Made by a program: the position numbers and the translations under genes
In this document: positions 15,803-25,098 of the stretch, one piece after another
Layout of the letters: each line of letters starts with the position of its first letter
How positions within the stretch are numbered: the stretch's first letter is position 1
NCBI RefSeq assembly: GCF_000377705.1
Contig: NZ_KB898627.1
Coordinates: forward strand, 62,001 to 126,000
Origin: Salsuginibacillus kocurii DSM 18087
GTDB taxonomy: Bacteria > Bacillota > Bacilli > Bacillales > Marinococcaceae
Direction of reading: 5' to 3'
DNA length: 64,000 nucleotides
The notes under the pieces: generated by a model
Database searches by the model: none
The model's input: only the letters and a program-made list of their open reading frames with translations
Told to the model about the DNA's origin: nothing

Positions 15803-17347
15803 CTATTTTTCTTTATGAGTAATCCCTTGTTCTCTAGCCATAATGCCTGCTACTCGGGGGGCAAGCCAAATACTAGGAATAAGAAGTATTGACACAGGAA
15901 CTGCTGTAACCACAATAAATGATTGCAACGCATCAATTCCACTGTCTCCATCACCGATAAAGAGCAAGATGGCAGCAATTGCACCCATTAACGCTGCCCA
16001 AAAAACTCGTAAACCTTTGGGTGGAGTACTTTCCCCAGTAACCCCCATTGAAATTGTGTAAGACATGGAGTCCCCGGTTGTGACTACAAACAAAATTGTT
16101 AGTAGCAAGAAAAGCGGTGATATGATAAAGGCTAATGGCAGCTGTTCTGTGATCGCAATCATAGCAGCTGGCATCCCAGCTTCCAGCAACGCCCCAGAAA
16201 CGGAACCTGGGTTTTGCAGTTCGTAAAAGATCCCAGAGCCACCAACGATCGTAAACCAAAAGGTAGTTACTACTGGAGCGATAACTCCTACTGCAAGTAC
16301 AATTTGACGAATCGTTCTTCCACGAGAAATCCGCGTAATTAGCATTGCCATCATCGGTCCATAACCTATGAACCAGCCCCAGAAGAAGATGGTCCACATC
16401 CCGAGCCATTCGTTATCACCACGGTAGGTTCCCATAGCAAAGAAATCATTGATATACGTGCCAAATGACAATATATAAGCATCAATAATAAACGCTCCCG
16501 GCCCTACTAACAATACTAGAGCCATCAAGCCCATTGTAAGCCATACATTGAATCGGCTTAACCATTGAATTCCACGGTGAAGACCTGTAACTGCGGAAAT
16601 CGTAATAACTACAACCAAGCCAATAATGATCCATAATTGAGTAGCAAAGGTATCAGGCACTCCAAACAAAGCGTTCATTCCGTAACTTGCCTGTAGTCCC
16701 AAAAAGCCGATCGGGCCAATGGTCCCAGCAGCTACAGCAATAATAGAAAAAGCATCTGCCAACGTGCCGATAACACTTGTTTTTATCTTCTCTCCAAAGA
16801 TAGGATATAATAAAGAACGAGGTTTCATTGGCATGCCACGGTGATATACAGCATACATCATGACTACAGCACTTACCGTTCCAAGTATAGCCCAAGCGAG
16901 AAATCCCCAATGCATAAAGCTTTGGGCCAAGGCCGGCGCCACCGCTTCCTGTGTATTTGGATCAATTCCTGGATGAAGGGGTGGTACCTCAATAAAATGA
17001 AACATTGGTTCTGCAGCTGCCCAAAACACCCCGCCGCCAGCAAGAAGGGTGGCCATAATAATGGAAATCCACTTAAACGTGCCAAGCTCCGTTTCTTTAA
17101 CAGCACCTAAGCGTACATTTCCGTATTTTGAAATCGCAATAAAAAGTCCTACAAAGAATGTAGCAAGCATTAACACTTGCCAAAAAGCGCCAAAAGATGA
17201 AGCAGTAAAGCCAAATGTTACATTAACAAATTCGGCCACTCCCTCAATGTTTATCAGGGAGGCAATTACAAAGGCTAATAGCAAGCCAGCACTAATGATA
17301 AATACTGGCCAATCAAGCCCTTTTGTTACTTGTCGCAATAAATTCAT
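15803..17347 (-). CDS. BCCT family transporter (betaine/carnitine/choline type), 514 aa
   Basis: A twelve-helix sodium- or proton-coupled transporter for compatible solutes. Family features are a GGGVFWAAAEPMFHF segment in helix 3-4, the WGFLAWAILGTVSA helix, MKPRSLLYPIFG, and the signature FFWGWFIGYGPMMAM followed by RISRGRTIRQ. In typical glycine-betaine carriers the signature reads WAWWISWSP; here the aromatic-box Trp residues are replaced (GWFIGYGP), so the substrate may differ. It is monocistronic and divergent from the DUF6884 gene. The AAGGAG site is 13 bases before the ATG. Confidence 0.9.
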   Translation of the reverse strand: MNLLRQVTKGLDWPVFIISAGLLLAFVIASLINIEGVAEFVNVTFGFTASSFGAFWQVLMLATFFVGLFIAISKYGNVRLGAVKETELGTFKWISIIMATLLAGGGVFWAAAEPMFHFIEVPPLHPGIDPNTQEAVAPALAQSFMHWGFLAWAILGTVSAVVMMYAVYHRGMPMKPRSLLYPIFGEKIKTSVIGTLADAFSIIAVAAGTIGPIGFLGLQASYGMNALFGVPDTFATQLWIIIGLVVVITISAVTGLHRGIQWLSRFNVWLTMGLMALVLLVGPGAFIIDAYILSFGTYINDFFAMGTYRGDNEWLGMWTIFFWGWFIGYGPMMAMLITRISRGRTIRQIVLAVGVIAPVVTTFWFTIVGGSGIFYELQNPGSVSGALLEAGMPAAMIAITEQLPLAFIISPLFLLLTILFVVTTGDSMSYTISMGVTGESTPPKGLRVFWAALMGAIAAILLFIGDGDSGIDALQSFIVVTAVPVSILLIPSIWLAPRVAGIMAREQGITHKEK

Positions 17348-17537
17348 AAATAAAAACGAACTCCTTATCTAATTAGGTAATTTGTGTTGTAAGGATTATC
17401 TCTACCTGTATTTTCATTTCTCCCGCTTCTTAAAAGCTTTCCTATGAACACATAAAGATTAAAGTAACATACACTTCAAACTACTGACAAACAAAAAAGA
17501 TGAAATAGACATTATTGATAAAAGAAGAGGGATTCAG

Positions 17538-17999
17538 ATGGGAACATTATACATACTACCTTGTGGAAAAAAGAAAATCTGGGATATCAATCCTGCCTGT
17601 CAGACTGTACAAGCCAAACATGCTTACGTTGGGACCTTTCATCAGGCAGCAAAAGCTTATGCCACTACTTTTGCTGGTCAGTGGTGTATCCTTTCAGCTA
17701 AACATGGTTTCTTGCTTCCTGAAGATACCATCGCTGAAAATTATGATCTAGGTTTTCATCATACAAGCGCCCAGATCATCTCCCAAGAAACGTTGAAGCA
17801 GCAGTGGCATAACGTGAACACCGAACCTTTTCACCATGTTGTTTTTTTGACTGGAAAAAAACATATACATGTAGTTCAGCAGCTGATTCATGAAAGTTCC
17901 CCCTCTATTACCTTTCATTATCCATTGCATGGTGCTTCAGGTATTGGGGAAATGATTCAGCGGTTGCAGCAAGCTGTTCATTCAAACAATCCTTTATGA
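17538..17999 (+). CDS. DUF6884 domain protein, 153 aa
   Basis: Begins MGTLYILPCGKKKIWD and continues with AKHAYVGTFHQAA and WCILSAKHGFLLPEDTI, followed by YDLGF. The CGKKK, Y-x-G-x-F and ILSAK-x-G-L motifs define the DUF6884 family, found in bacteria and phages, with no established biochemical function that I can name. It is cytoplasmic. It stands alone, divergent from the BCCT gene with about 190 bp between. Confidence 0.8.
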   Translation: MGTLYILPCGKKKIWDINPACQTVQAKHAYVGTFHQAAKAYATTFAGQWCILSAKHGFLLPEDTIAENYDLGFHHTSAQIISQETLKQQWHNVNTEPFHHVVFLTGKKHIHVVQQLIHESSPSITFHYPLHGASGIGEMIQRLQQAVHSNNPL

Positions 18000-18240
18000 G
18001 AATTTCATTTCCTTCATATATTTCTCATAAAGCCAAAAAGTATTCTTTTATATGACAGAGACATTCAGATCACATCAATCAGGAATACGAACAGTCAGCA
18101 AATTTTTTATAGAGATGTTTCATTTCTATTCTTCCCCCTAGTGCTTAGCAAAGTATAAAAAAAGGATTGGGCGGGTAAGGTATCGAAACAAGATTTATAT
18201 ACATGTATTTTGCCACTCAAGACAGAAAGGCGGGCGGACC

Positions 18241-19368
18241 ATGACTCAAAAACAAGGCTGGATGATAGTTAGAACTCTTATTGTGACAATTAGTACCATT
18301 GGTGCCCTCTGGCTTCTTATGTGGCTATTCTCCCTTACATACCCATTTATCATTGGAGCTATACTCGCCTGGATGTTAAAGCCGCTCTCCAAATGGTTGA
18401 AAGAACGCCTCCGCTTCCCTTCACCGTTAGCCGCCTTAGTAACCTTACTTACAGGTGTTGGGGGCTTGGCCGGAGTATTAACGGGGGTAACCTTTCTTTC
18501 AATCTATGGATTTCAGCAATTCTCAGAACGAGTCCCTGAATGGGTTGAACAGTCTGCTAAAAATATCCAATCCTTTTTTAACGAAACCATTTGGCCATTT
18601 TGGCAGGATGTGATTGGCTTACTCGATGCTTTAACGCCAGAACAACAAGCAACATTACAAGAAGGTATCATTCAGCTGGGAACTCAATTAGGTTCGGTCT
18701 TGGCCCAGATAGGTCAAGGAATTGCAGATGGTCTTACTCAAGTGGCTCTCGCCTTTCCTTCCTTTCTTATTGGCTTTTTATTTACCTTACTGGGAATGTA
18801 TTTCATTAGTAAAGACTGGGATACATTAGCGGAGGGAATGACCCGGAAGCTCCCACCTGCTCTAATTGAAAGAATGGAAGCTTTTATTTTGGCTTTACGA
18901 GTGCGGGTCCTTGGTTTTTTACGAGCACAAATTATTTTAATGTCTATTACAACCATCATTGTATTTATAGGGTTCTTGTTGCTCCGTGTCGAGTACCCAT
19001 TTATTTTAGCTATCATTGTAGGAATTGCAGAAATCCTTCCTTATCTTGGTACCGGAACAATTTTAATTCCTTGGTTTATTTATTTGTTTATTACAGGCGA
19101 GATTACATTCGGTTTAGCGATTGCCATTCTCTATTTGGTGGCAGTCGTCGTACGTCAATCCATCGAACCGAAAGTATTGTCATTTAGCATGAATCTTAAT
19201 GCGCTAGCTGTTTTAATATCACTGTTTGCCGGACTACAGATTTTTGGATTTGTCGGCTTATTTATCGGCCCCGGCCTTCTCGTCGTCCTCGTTATCTTGC
19301 GCGATATAGGAGTAGCAGAAGATATGAAATCAATTATTCGCGATGGGCTAAGAAAAGAAGAGAAATGA
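18241..19368 (+). CDS. ytvI: YtvI-like sporulation membrane protein (AI-2E transporter family), 375 aa
   Basis: A member of the AI-2E/PerM transporter family with the YtvI pattern: paired N-terminal helices ending FSLTYPFIIGAILAWMLKP, a central amphipathic region (residues 90-160), FLFTLLGMYFISKDWD, and a C-terminal block GIAEILPYLGTGTILIPW and EPKVLSFSMNLNALAVLISL. YtvI of Bacillus is a sporulation-expressed integral membrane protein with poorly known function. A GGCGGGCGG site precedes the ATG. This gene supports a spore-forming host. Confidence 0.87.
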   Translation: MTQKQGWMIVRTLIVTISTIGALWLLMWLFSLTYPFIIGAILAWMLKPLSKWLKERLRFPSPLAALVTLLTGVGGLAGVLTGVTFLSIYGFQQFSERVPEWVEQSAKNIQSFFNETIWPFWQDVIGLLDALTPEQQATLQEGIIQLGTQLGSVLAQIGQGIADGLTQVALAFPSFLIGFLFTLLGMYFISKDWDTLAEGMTRKLPPALIERMEAFILALRVRVLGFLRAQIILMSITTIIVFIGFLLLRVEYPFILAIIVGIAEILPYLGTGTILIPWFIYLFITGEITFGLAIAILYLVAVVVRQSIEPKVLSFSMNLNALAVLISLFAGLQIFGFVGLFIGPGLLVVLVILRDIGVAEDMKSIIRDGLRKEEK

Positions 19369-19538
19369 GATAGAGGAGATATAAGTATGCATAATATTGA
19401 ACGATTCTAAGTTTCTATGAATTGTTTGTTATTTTCACATCTTTTCGTCGGGAAGTTTACAAGTAAGACTCTCTTTTTATGAACATATTTCACTAGTAAC
19501 AATAACATTTCAATTCGATTAAGAAGGTCGTATTTCTA

Positions 19539-19605
19539 TTGTCGCACTTGCCTCCCCTTGATATGATTAGTCTCGCAGTCGAACGGGACCACCCGCACAG
19601 ACTAA
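19539..19605 (+). promoter_or_regulatory. promoter with overlapping inverted repeat upstream of the YocH-like gene
   Basis: TTGTCG (19539-19544) and TATGAT (19562-19567) are 17 bp apart. The inverted repeat TTAGTCT (19567-19573)/AGACTAA (19599-19605) starts at the end of the -10 and encloses a second small stem CGGG-ACCA-CCCG. It covers the likely transcription start, so it could be an operator or a 5' mRNA hairpin. I do not see WalR-type TGTAAH repeats. Confidence 0.6.
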
Positions 19606-19630
19606 ACTAATAATTTGGAGGGGTAGCGCA

Positions 19631-20629
19631 ATGAGATTCTCGCAGCCCATGAGACAAGTAAAGGCATTAGGGCTTCCGCTGTTAGCAGCAGGCTTTGTGT
19701 TTGCAGCAGCACCAAATGTCTCTGAAGCAAGTGAACTTGGAGACAACTTACTTAACGAAGGTGCTGACAATGCAGAAGTAAAAGAACTTCAAAACGTGCT
19801 AGCTGATAAATCTCTAATTGAACAAGAGAACATCACTGGCGTATATGATGACCATACAGTAGATGCAGTCGCGTTTTTCCAAATGGAGAATGAGTTACTC
19901 GTTGATGGGATCGCAGGCGACCAGACAATTGGTGCTTTAACCGGAGTAGAATTAGATGACGAAGGCAACCTTGTTGAATATTTACAAGAGGAATTAGATG
20001 AAGTAGGTTATCTAGAAGGTAGCAGCATTGACGGTTATTTCGGAGAAAATACAAAAAGCTCTGTGAAGTCTTTCCAAGCAGACCATGAATTAAATGTAGA
20101 TGGAATTGCTGGTGTTAATACGTTCTCTGCCCTTCATAACGCTGAAGCTGCGGTAGAAGAGGAAAATACTGCTGAAGTAGAAGCTGAAACAGGTACAGCT
20201 GAAGAAGCTCAGACACAAGAAACGCAATCACAAGAAGCAGAAGCTCAAGCTGAAGAACAACAAGCCGAACAGCAGCAACCACAAACTGAACAACAGCAAA
20301 CTTCTGAACCATCAAACCAAGGTGGTCAAGAAGCTAACGGGCAAACCATGCAAATGGAAGCTACCGCTTATACAGCTAACTGTACTGGCTGCACTGGAAT
20401 TACAGCTACTGGCCAGGACCTTAATGCTAACCCTAACAAAGCAGTAGTAGCTGTTGACCCTAATGTTATTCCACTCGGTTCCCGTGTTCACGTTGAAGGT
20501 TACGGCGAAGCTATTGCAGGAGACACTGGCGGTGCTATTCAAGGAAACCGTATCGACCTTCATGTACCAACAAAAGATGAAGCTTATAGCTTTGGCCGTC
20601 AAAACGTAACAGTAACAGTACTCGATTAA
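19631..20629 (+). CDS. YocH-like cell-wall protein: signal peptide, two peptidoglycan-binding domains, 3D domain, 332 aa
   Basis: The signal peptide (residues 1 to about 33) ends near VSEASE. Two peptidoglycan-binding type 1 domains follow: NAEVKELQNVLADK with a later DAVAFFQMENELLVDGIAG, and LVEYLQEELDEVGYL with SVKSFQADHELNVDGIAG. A Gln/Glu/Ala-rich linker (about residues 175-235) leads to a C-terminal 3D domain: MEATAYTANCTGCTGITATG, VDPNVIPLGSRVHV, and DTGGAIQGNRIDLHV with the catalytic Asp residues. YocH-type proteins are muralytic enzymes under WalRK control in Bacillus. A GGAGGGG site precedes the ATG. Confidence 0.9.
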   Translation: MRFSQPMRQVKALGLPLLAAGFVFAAAPNVSEASELGDNLLNEGADNAEVKELQNVLADKSLIEQENITGVYDDHTVDAVAFFQMENELLVDGIAGDQTIGALTGVELDDEGNLVEYLQEELDEVGYLEGSSIDGYFGENTKSSVKSFQADHELNVDGIAGVNTFSALHNAEAAVEEENTAEVEAETGTAEEAQTQETQSQEAEAQAEEQQAEQQQPQTEQQQTSEPSNQGGQEANGQTMQMEATAYTANCTGCTGITATGQDLNANPNKAVVAVDPNVIPLGSRVHVEGYGEAIAGDTGGAIQGNRIDLHVPTKDEAYSFGRQNVTVTVLD

Positions 20630-20637
20630 TCATCAAG

Positions 20638-20676
20638 AAGCAGGCGCACTTCAAACATTTGAAGTGCGCCTGCTTT
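20638..20676. terminator. bidirectional terminator between the YocH-like and esterase genes
   Basis: A near-perfect 18-bp stem (AAGCAGGCGCACTTCAAA and its complement) lies between the convergent stops at 20629 and 20686, with A and T tracts on the two sides. Confidence 0.9.
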
Positions 20677-20685
20677 ATAATATGT

Positions 20686-21306
20686 TTATTCAAAAGCGAG
20701 AAACTGAGATTCATACCACTTAGCTGCTGCTTGAACTTCTCGTTCCGTAAGTTGATGCCCCTGATTTTCCCAAAAAAGTTCGACTTCTGCTTCCGCCTTT
20801 TCCAAGATGGCTTTTAACTCTTTCGTTTCTTCCGGTTCACAAATAGGGTCATTTTCACCTGCTCCAATAAATACAGGCAAACCTTTAATTTTTGGTAAGG
20901 TAGAATCCTTCACCGGCACCATTGGATGATGAAGAATAGCTCCTTTAAGACTGTTTTCATAATGAAAGATCAAGGACCCAGCGATATTAGCTCCATTTGA
21001 ATAACCAACTGCAATTACATTATCACGCTCAAATTGATAATAATCAGCTGCTTCATCTAAGAACGTGTGCAACTCCTCTGTTCGTTTCACTAAATCTTCA
21101 TGATCAAATACCCCTTCTTCCAAACGACGGAAAAATCGTGGCATGCCATTTTCTAACACATTCCCACGTACGCTTAAAACGGAAGCTTCTTTATCAATTA
21201 AGCCAGCAAGTGGCAAGAGGTCTTGTTCTGTCCCCCCAGTCCCGTGCAACAACAAGAGCACCGGACGATCTTTCCTTCCTTCACGAAAAATATGTTTCAT
21301 TTCCAT
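20686..21306 (-). CDS. phospholipase/carboxylesterase family alpha/beta hydrolase, 206 aa
   Basis: A short alpha/beta hydrolase of the carboxylesterase/lysophospholipase (LPL2) group. LLLHGTGGTEQDLLPLA carries the oxyanion HGTG, IAVGYSNGANIAGSL the nucleophile (GYSNG), FIGAGENDPICEPEET the Asp, and NQGHQLTEREV the His. It has no signal peptide. An AAAGGAGG site lies nine bases before the ATG. It resembles Bacillus YodD/MhqD-type hydrolases that act with hydroquinone dioxygenases, but no dioxygenase gene is adjacent. Confidence 0.85.
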   Translation of the reverse strand: MEMKHIFREGRKDRPVLLLLHGTGGTEQDLLPLAGLIDKEASVLSVRGNVLENGMPRFFRRLEEGVFDHEDLVKRTEELHTFLDEAADYYQFERDNVIAVGYSNGANIAGSLIFHYENSLKGAILHHPMVPVKDSTLPKIKGLPVFIGAGENDPICEPEETKELKAILEKAEAEVELFWENQGHQLTEREVQAAAKWYESQFLAFE

Positions 21307-21615
21307 GGCAACGACCTCCTTTTGGTAATCAACAAATCATACATATATAAAGAGAACTGACATACTTTTCTACATGAGTTCCTCTTCTTCCTTTTCATTA
21401 TAATTCCCTGATAAGTATTGTACAAAACTCTTGCCCAGCATCCCTCCTTCCATCATACGACTATAATTCTATCTGGTTCTACTCTTAAAAGGCAGATTTG
21501 CACAGACCCTTCGAAAGTTTAAATTTTTTGCAGATGCAAATTGGGGTTAAAGGCATTCTTCGGCACAATAACGGGTAAAGTTAGAAGGATAGTGTTTCCT
21601 AAAGGAGGATTAAAA

Positions 21616-22560
21616 GTGACAGAGTATGTATATGGCAACACTCCCTGCTTTTTAAACGGCAGCAAACTAAACAAAGCTGAAGATGCGAAGGGGGTACAAG
21701 CCGCGGTATATGGAGTGCCCTGGGAGGGAGGCGTGACCTGGGGGGATTATACGGGTTGTGAATTAGCACCAAAAGCAATGCGCATCGCCTCTGGCAGGTA
21801 TTCAGGCTATTTGCCTGAGATTGACCACTTGGATGTCTTTGAGCATCTCAACATTGGTGACTTTGGAGATGTAGATATCAATCCAAATGACTCTGAGGAT
21901 ACGATGAATCGTATTATTTCATTTACGAAAGATAAGCTCTGGTCCCAGTCTGTTTTTCCAATTGCTCTCGGGGGCGACCATTCCATTACTTATCCAATTG
22001 TAAAAGCGTTGTCTGAAACAAGAGATCAAACGATAGGTCTTATTCATTTGGACGCTCATTATGATAATATGCCAGAGCATGAAGAAGATAAATATGCCCG
22101 CAATACCCCATTTGCCCGTCTTTACGAATTTGAAGGCGTGCGCAATGAAAGTCTTATTCATGCGGGCATACGAGGCCCTCGCAATAAACCAGAGAGTGGA
22201 CGTTATGCACGGGATGCAGGCGCTGTCACCATCACGTTAAAGGAGATGCGCGAGACAAGGGACCTTTATAAAATGGCGGCTGACATCTACGAAAAAGCGA
22301 GTGACGGTGTAGACGCCGTTTATTTATCCATTTGTAGCGATGTGCTGGACTACGCTTTCAATCCGGGTGGCCCACCGGATGCCAATGGTTTAACGTCTTT
22401 CGAGTTACTAACGCTTATTCATGAATTTGGCAAAAGAGGACTCGCTGGGATGGATTTTGTAGAAGTCTACCCAAACCAAGAAAACCAACTGTTTTCAGCC
22501 CATTTAGCTTCAAATATCGTGTTATATACATTAGCCGGCCATGTGCTTGGCGCCCATTAA
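21616..22560 (+). CDS. arginase/agmatinase (ureohydrolase) family protein with a Cys metal-ligand substitution, 314 aa
   Basis: A ureohydrolase-fold protein. Conserved elements are ALGGDHSITYPIV (His ligand), IHLDAHYDNMPE (Asp-x-His-x-Asp ligands), and GMDFVEVYPNQE (substrate Glu). The last metal motif, normally SxDxDxxDP, reads SICSDVLDY: the first bridging Asp is Cys240, the second Asp is kept. A GTG start at 21616 is chosen because AAAGGAGG lies eight bases upstream; an in-frame extension to 21541 has no site. The substrate could be a guanidino compound, but the ligand change makes the activity uncertain. Confidence 0.85.
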   Translation: MTEYVYGNTPCFLNGSKLNKAEDAKGVQAAVYGVPWEGGVTWGDYTGCELAPKAMRIASGRYSGYLPEIDHLDVFEHLNIGDFGDVDINPNDSEDTMNRIISFTKDKLWSQSVFPIALGGDHSITYPIVKALSETRDQTIGLIHLDAHYDNMPEHEEDKYARNTPFARLYEFEGVRNESLIHAGIRGPRNKPESGRYARDAGAVTITLKEMRETRDLYKMAADIYEKASDGVDAVYLSICSDVLDYAFNPGGPPDANGLTSFELLTLIHEFGKRGLAGMDFVEVYPNQENQLFSAHLASNIVLYTLAGHVLGAH

Positions 22561-22597
22561 AAAAGAATGGCCAGGGATTGTCCCCTGCCATTCTTTT
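22561..22597. terminator. bidirectional terminator between the arginase-family and cold-shock genes
   Basis: A long stem AAAAGAATGGC...GCCATTCTTTTT with an inner AGGGA/TCCCC pairing begins right after the plus-strand stop and lies 20 bp from the convergent cold-shock gene stop. Confidence 0.88.
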
Positions 22598-22616
22598 TGT
22601 TTGCGCATTTTATAAA

Positions 22617-22814
22617 TTATTGACGGACAACGTTAGCAGCCTGTGGGCCACGGTCGCCTTCAACGATTTCGAATTCTACAGTTTCGCCATCTTCAAGCGT
22701 TTTGAAACCTTCAGCTTGAATTGCGGAAAAGTGTACAAATACATCGTCACCATCTTCGCGCTCGATAAAACCAAAACCTTTTTCTGCGTTAAACCATTTT
22801 ACTGTGCCGGTCAT
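22617..22814 (-). CDS. cold-shock protein, CspA family, 65 aa
   Basis: A single cold-shock domain: [18 protein letters not shown] contains RNP1 (KGFGFI) and [10 protein letters not shown] contains RNP2. It binds single-stranded RNA/DNA as a chaperone. The family N-terminus sits at the ATG at 22814, with AAGGAGG upstream; the 25-residue extension in frame is not family-like and is part of the leader. Confidence 0.95.
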   Translation of the reverse strand: MTGTVKWFNAEKGFGFIEREDGDDVFVHFSAIQAEGFKTLEDGETVEFEIVEGDRGPQAANVVRQ

Positions 22815-23033
22815 GTAAACGGCCTCCTTCAACCTATTGCGTAATATACAGATAACATGACAACTCGGAAAACAATCCACGTTCATCACTTATCTAAACC
22901 AATATTGCCACATCTCAGCGGATAAATCAACCTCTTTTTTTCACAAAAAGGTTTTGCAATCCCTTATTGGTCTATTTTCAGTTTAACTCATGAGTTTTAT
23001 TTTTAAACCTCTTTTTTTCAGGCGAACAGTCAG

Positions 23034-24071
23034 TCATTTACTAGCTATTCCAACGCTCATGGCTTTAAGCTTATTAACAATCCACCAACCTAAACCTAAG
23101 CCTCCAATGGCTCCTAGCCAATATATTATTAGTACGGTCATGCCACTTTCATTCAACGTCGAAGCTCCTTCAAACAGCCAGCCTCCAAACATCGCAAAGC
23201 AAAGGATGATACTGATAGAGAATAAAGGCCAGAGCCTTTTTATCGCTAAAAATTCGCCATTTAATTCGATTGGATTATGCTTAAACAGCCAGCTGCCGAC
23301 AACAGCTGTTACAATAATAAAACTGAATGCCGTCCAAAAAATCCCGGCAGACGATGCTGGAGGGCTAATGAGAGACATCCATTGAAACCATTGCAGAAAT
23401 TGCGATGTAGCAACAGTTATCTGATAGCTCTGTACCCCCTCAACAACGGAGGTGTGCACAGCAAAAAATGTCCGCAATAAAACTTGCGCGCCTTCAGGAA
23501 GCCAAAAGAAAACGAAACATAGAACGGCCTGTGTAACGGCTTCTCCTGTAATGACACCTATAAAAAAACTAAGCGCGAAAAGTGACACTAATCCCGTTAC
23601 CGGCCATACTAGCGTTTCAATAAGATGAAGGGATTCGAGAACCCAGGCATACTCAGACGTAAGCACAAGAACGTACGAAAATCCATAAAAAACACTATAG
23701 CCAAGGCCAATAACAAGAACTCCAATTAAATATTTGGACCAATAATGCTGGCTTCGTGTATAAGGCCAGGCTAATTGACAGCTCATGCGGCCGGAGTTGC
23801 GCTCAGCTCCAGTAAACGCAATCCCAAGTGAAATGACGAGTACAACAAGCAGGAGGGTCGTCAAAATATTACTGCCGCTTCCTCCTGCCAATACTTCATT
23901 GACGTTATGCGATGCAACGTGAAAATCCACCCCTGATTCCTGCATATGATCCCAGCGAGAAAGTGTAAAAATTGTATTTACAGGCAGTATGAAAAAACAT
24001 ACGGTCAAATAGACGGCAATAATTGCCCGGCTTTGCTTTAAGTTCCTTAAAATCAAGGGTCTTGGTATCAT
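23034..24071 (-). CDS. ABC transporter permease, YtrD-like, 345 aa
   Basis: A six-helix ABC permease starting MIPRPLILRNLKQS, with helices near 20-40, 72-92, 110-140, 155-180, 230-270 and 290-340. The central ERNSGRMSCQLAWPYTRSQHYWSKYL loop is typical of bacterial exporter permeases of the ABC-2/YtrC-D type. AAGGAG lies eight bases before this ATG; an ATG two codons earlier is too close to the site. It is the last gene of the GntR-ATPase-permease-permease operon and a distant paralogue of the preceding permease. Confidence 0.82.
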   Translation of the reverse strand: MIPRPLILRNLKQSRAIIAVYLTVCFFILPVNTIFTLSRWDHMQESGVDFHVASHNVNEVLAGGSGSNILTTLLLVVLVISLGIAFTGAERNSGRMSCQLAWPYTRSQHYWSKYLIGVLVIGLGYSVFYGFSYVLVLTSEYAWVLESLHLIETLVWPVTGLVSLFALSFFIGVITGEAVTQAVLCFVFFWLPEGAQVLLRTFFAVHTSVVEGVQSYQITVATSQFLQWFQWMSLISPPASSAGIFWTAFSFIIVTAVVGSWLFKHNPIELNGEFLAIKRLWPLFSISIILCFAMFGGWLFEGASTLNESGMTVLIIYWLGAIGGLGLGWWIVNKLKAMSVGIASK

Positions 24072-24090
24072 TCCCATCTCTCCTTTCCAC

Positions 24091-25098
24091 TTATGAAGCT
24101 CTCATGCTGCCCTTAATTTTAAAATCCATCACTTTGCTGGAGAGCAGCCAGGCAAAAAAGCCGGCAAACACCGCTCCACACCAATAAAAGACGATCATCA
24201 TCTCATCTCCCAGGTGAGCAGGAACAAAAGTGCTCGCAATAATTCCTCCCAGCAAAGCAAAACAGCCGACAATCCCAGCTTTAAACAAAGGCTCCAAGCG
24301 TTTAAAGACAAGAAACTCCCCATTAAATTCATTAGGTCCCTTTTCAAATAAGAACAAGCCTAATAAAAATGAACTTGCCGACAACATAAGCGGAAAAGCA
24401 ATGCCAGGTTCAGTATCATGAAAAAATTGTTGATCAAAGTAGAAAAATAATGTGCCTTTTTGGATCCATTCCAGCCATTCAACCGGCAAGTGAACACCTG
24501 CATGAATGTCTACTGAAAGATTTATCAACATCGTAAAACCGAACGGAAAAATTAAAAAGATAAACGTCAGCGCGATTTGTGACACCATTTCTCCGGCAAT
24601 GGTTCCTATAAATAACGAAAACGTAAAAAAACTGATAAACACGATCAACGGAAAAACGTATGTGTGATAAACAGATAAGCCGCTTAGTAGAGCTTGAAAG
24701 TCCGACAGCGCTATAATAAGTAATGAGGCACCGTACGACACACTATAAAAAAGCGCAATAAACAAAGCACCGATACTCCATTTAACTGTAAATATACTTT
24801 TTCGTTTAAACGGCAGAGATGCCGTGAAATCCTGCAGCCGGTTGTTGCGTTCCCTGCCGACCATGACGGCGCCCAGAATAACTAATAAAAAAGAGATAAA
24901 GAGAGCATAATTTGAACCTGCAAATATCTCATTAATCCCTGTTATATGAAGCGGACCTTCTTGAGCGCTTGAATGCTGCCACTCTTGAATCGTGGTTATC
25001 GTTCGCATTAACAGCCAGCCCAAACCGAAAAAAAAGAGAATATATAGAAAGGATTTTTGCTTTTGCAGCTCCTTCATGATCAGGGCTTTAGGAAACAA
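24091..25098 (-). CDS. ABC transporter permease, YtrC-like, about 335 aa
   Basis: A six-helix permease with the same plan as its downstream neighbour: N-terminal LIMKELQKQKSFLYILFFF, then a GRERNNRLQDFTASLPFKRKS loop, where ERN-x-R plus P-F/Y-x-R matches the other permease. I take a TTG start at 25098, since GGAGGTGA lies five bases upstream; it overlaps the ATPase stop by 11 bp. ATG at 25077 is an alternative. It probably forms the membrane channel with the downstream permease. Confidence 0.8.
   Translation of the reverse strand: MFPKALIMKELQKQKSFLYILFFFGLGWLLMRTITTIQEWQHSSAQEGPLHITGINEIFAGSNYALFISFLLVILGAVMVGRERNNRLQDFTASLPFKRKSIFTVKWSIGALFIALFYSVSYGASLLIIALSDFQALLSGLSVYHTYVFPLIVFISFFTFSLFIGTIAGEMVSQIALTFIFLIFPFGFTMLINLSVDIHAGVHLPVEWLEWIQKGTLFFYFDQQFFHDTEPGIAFPLMLSASSFLLGLFLFEKGPNEFNGEFLVFKRLEPLFKAGIVGCFALLGGIIASTFVPAHLGDEMMIVFYWCGAVFAGFFAWLLSSKVMDFKIKGSMRAS

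Noticed and set aside
15522-15818. A 98-codon plus-strand ORF downstream of the BCCT gene
   Set aside because: It starts inside the terminator hairpin, has no ribosome-binding site and shows no recognisable motif.
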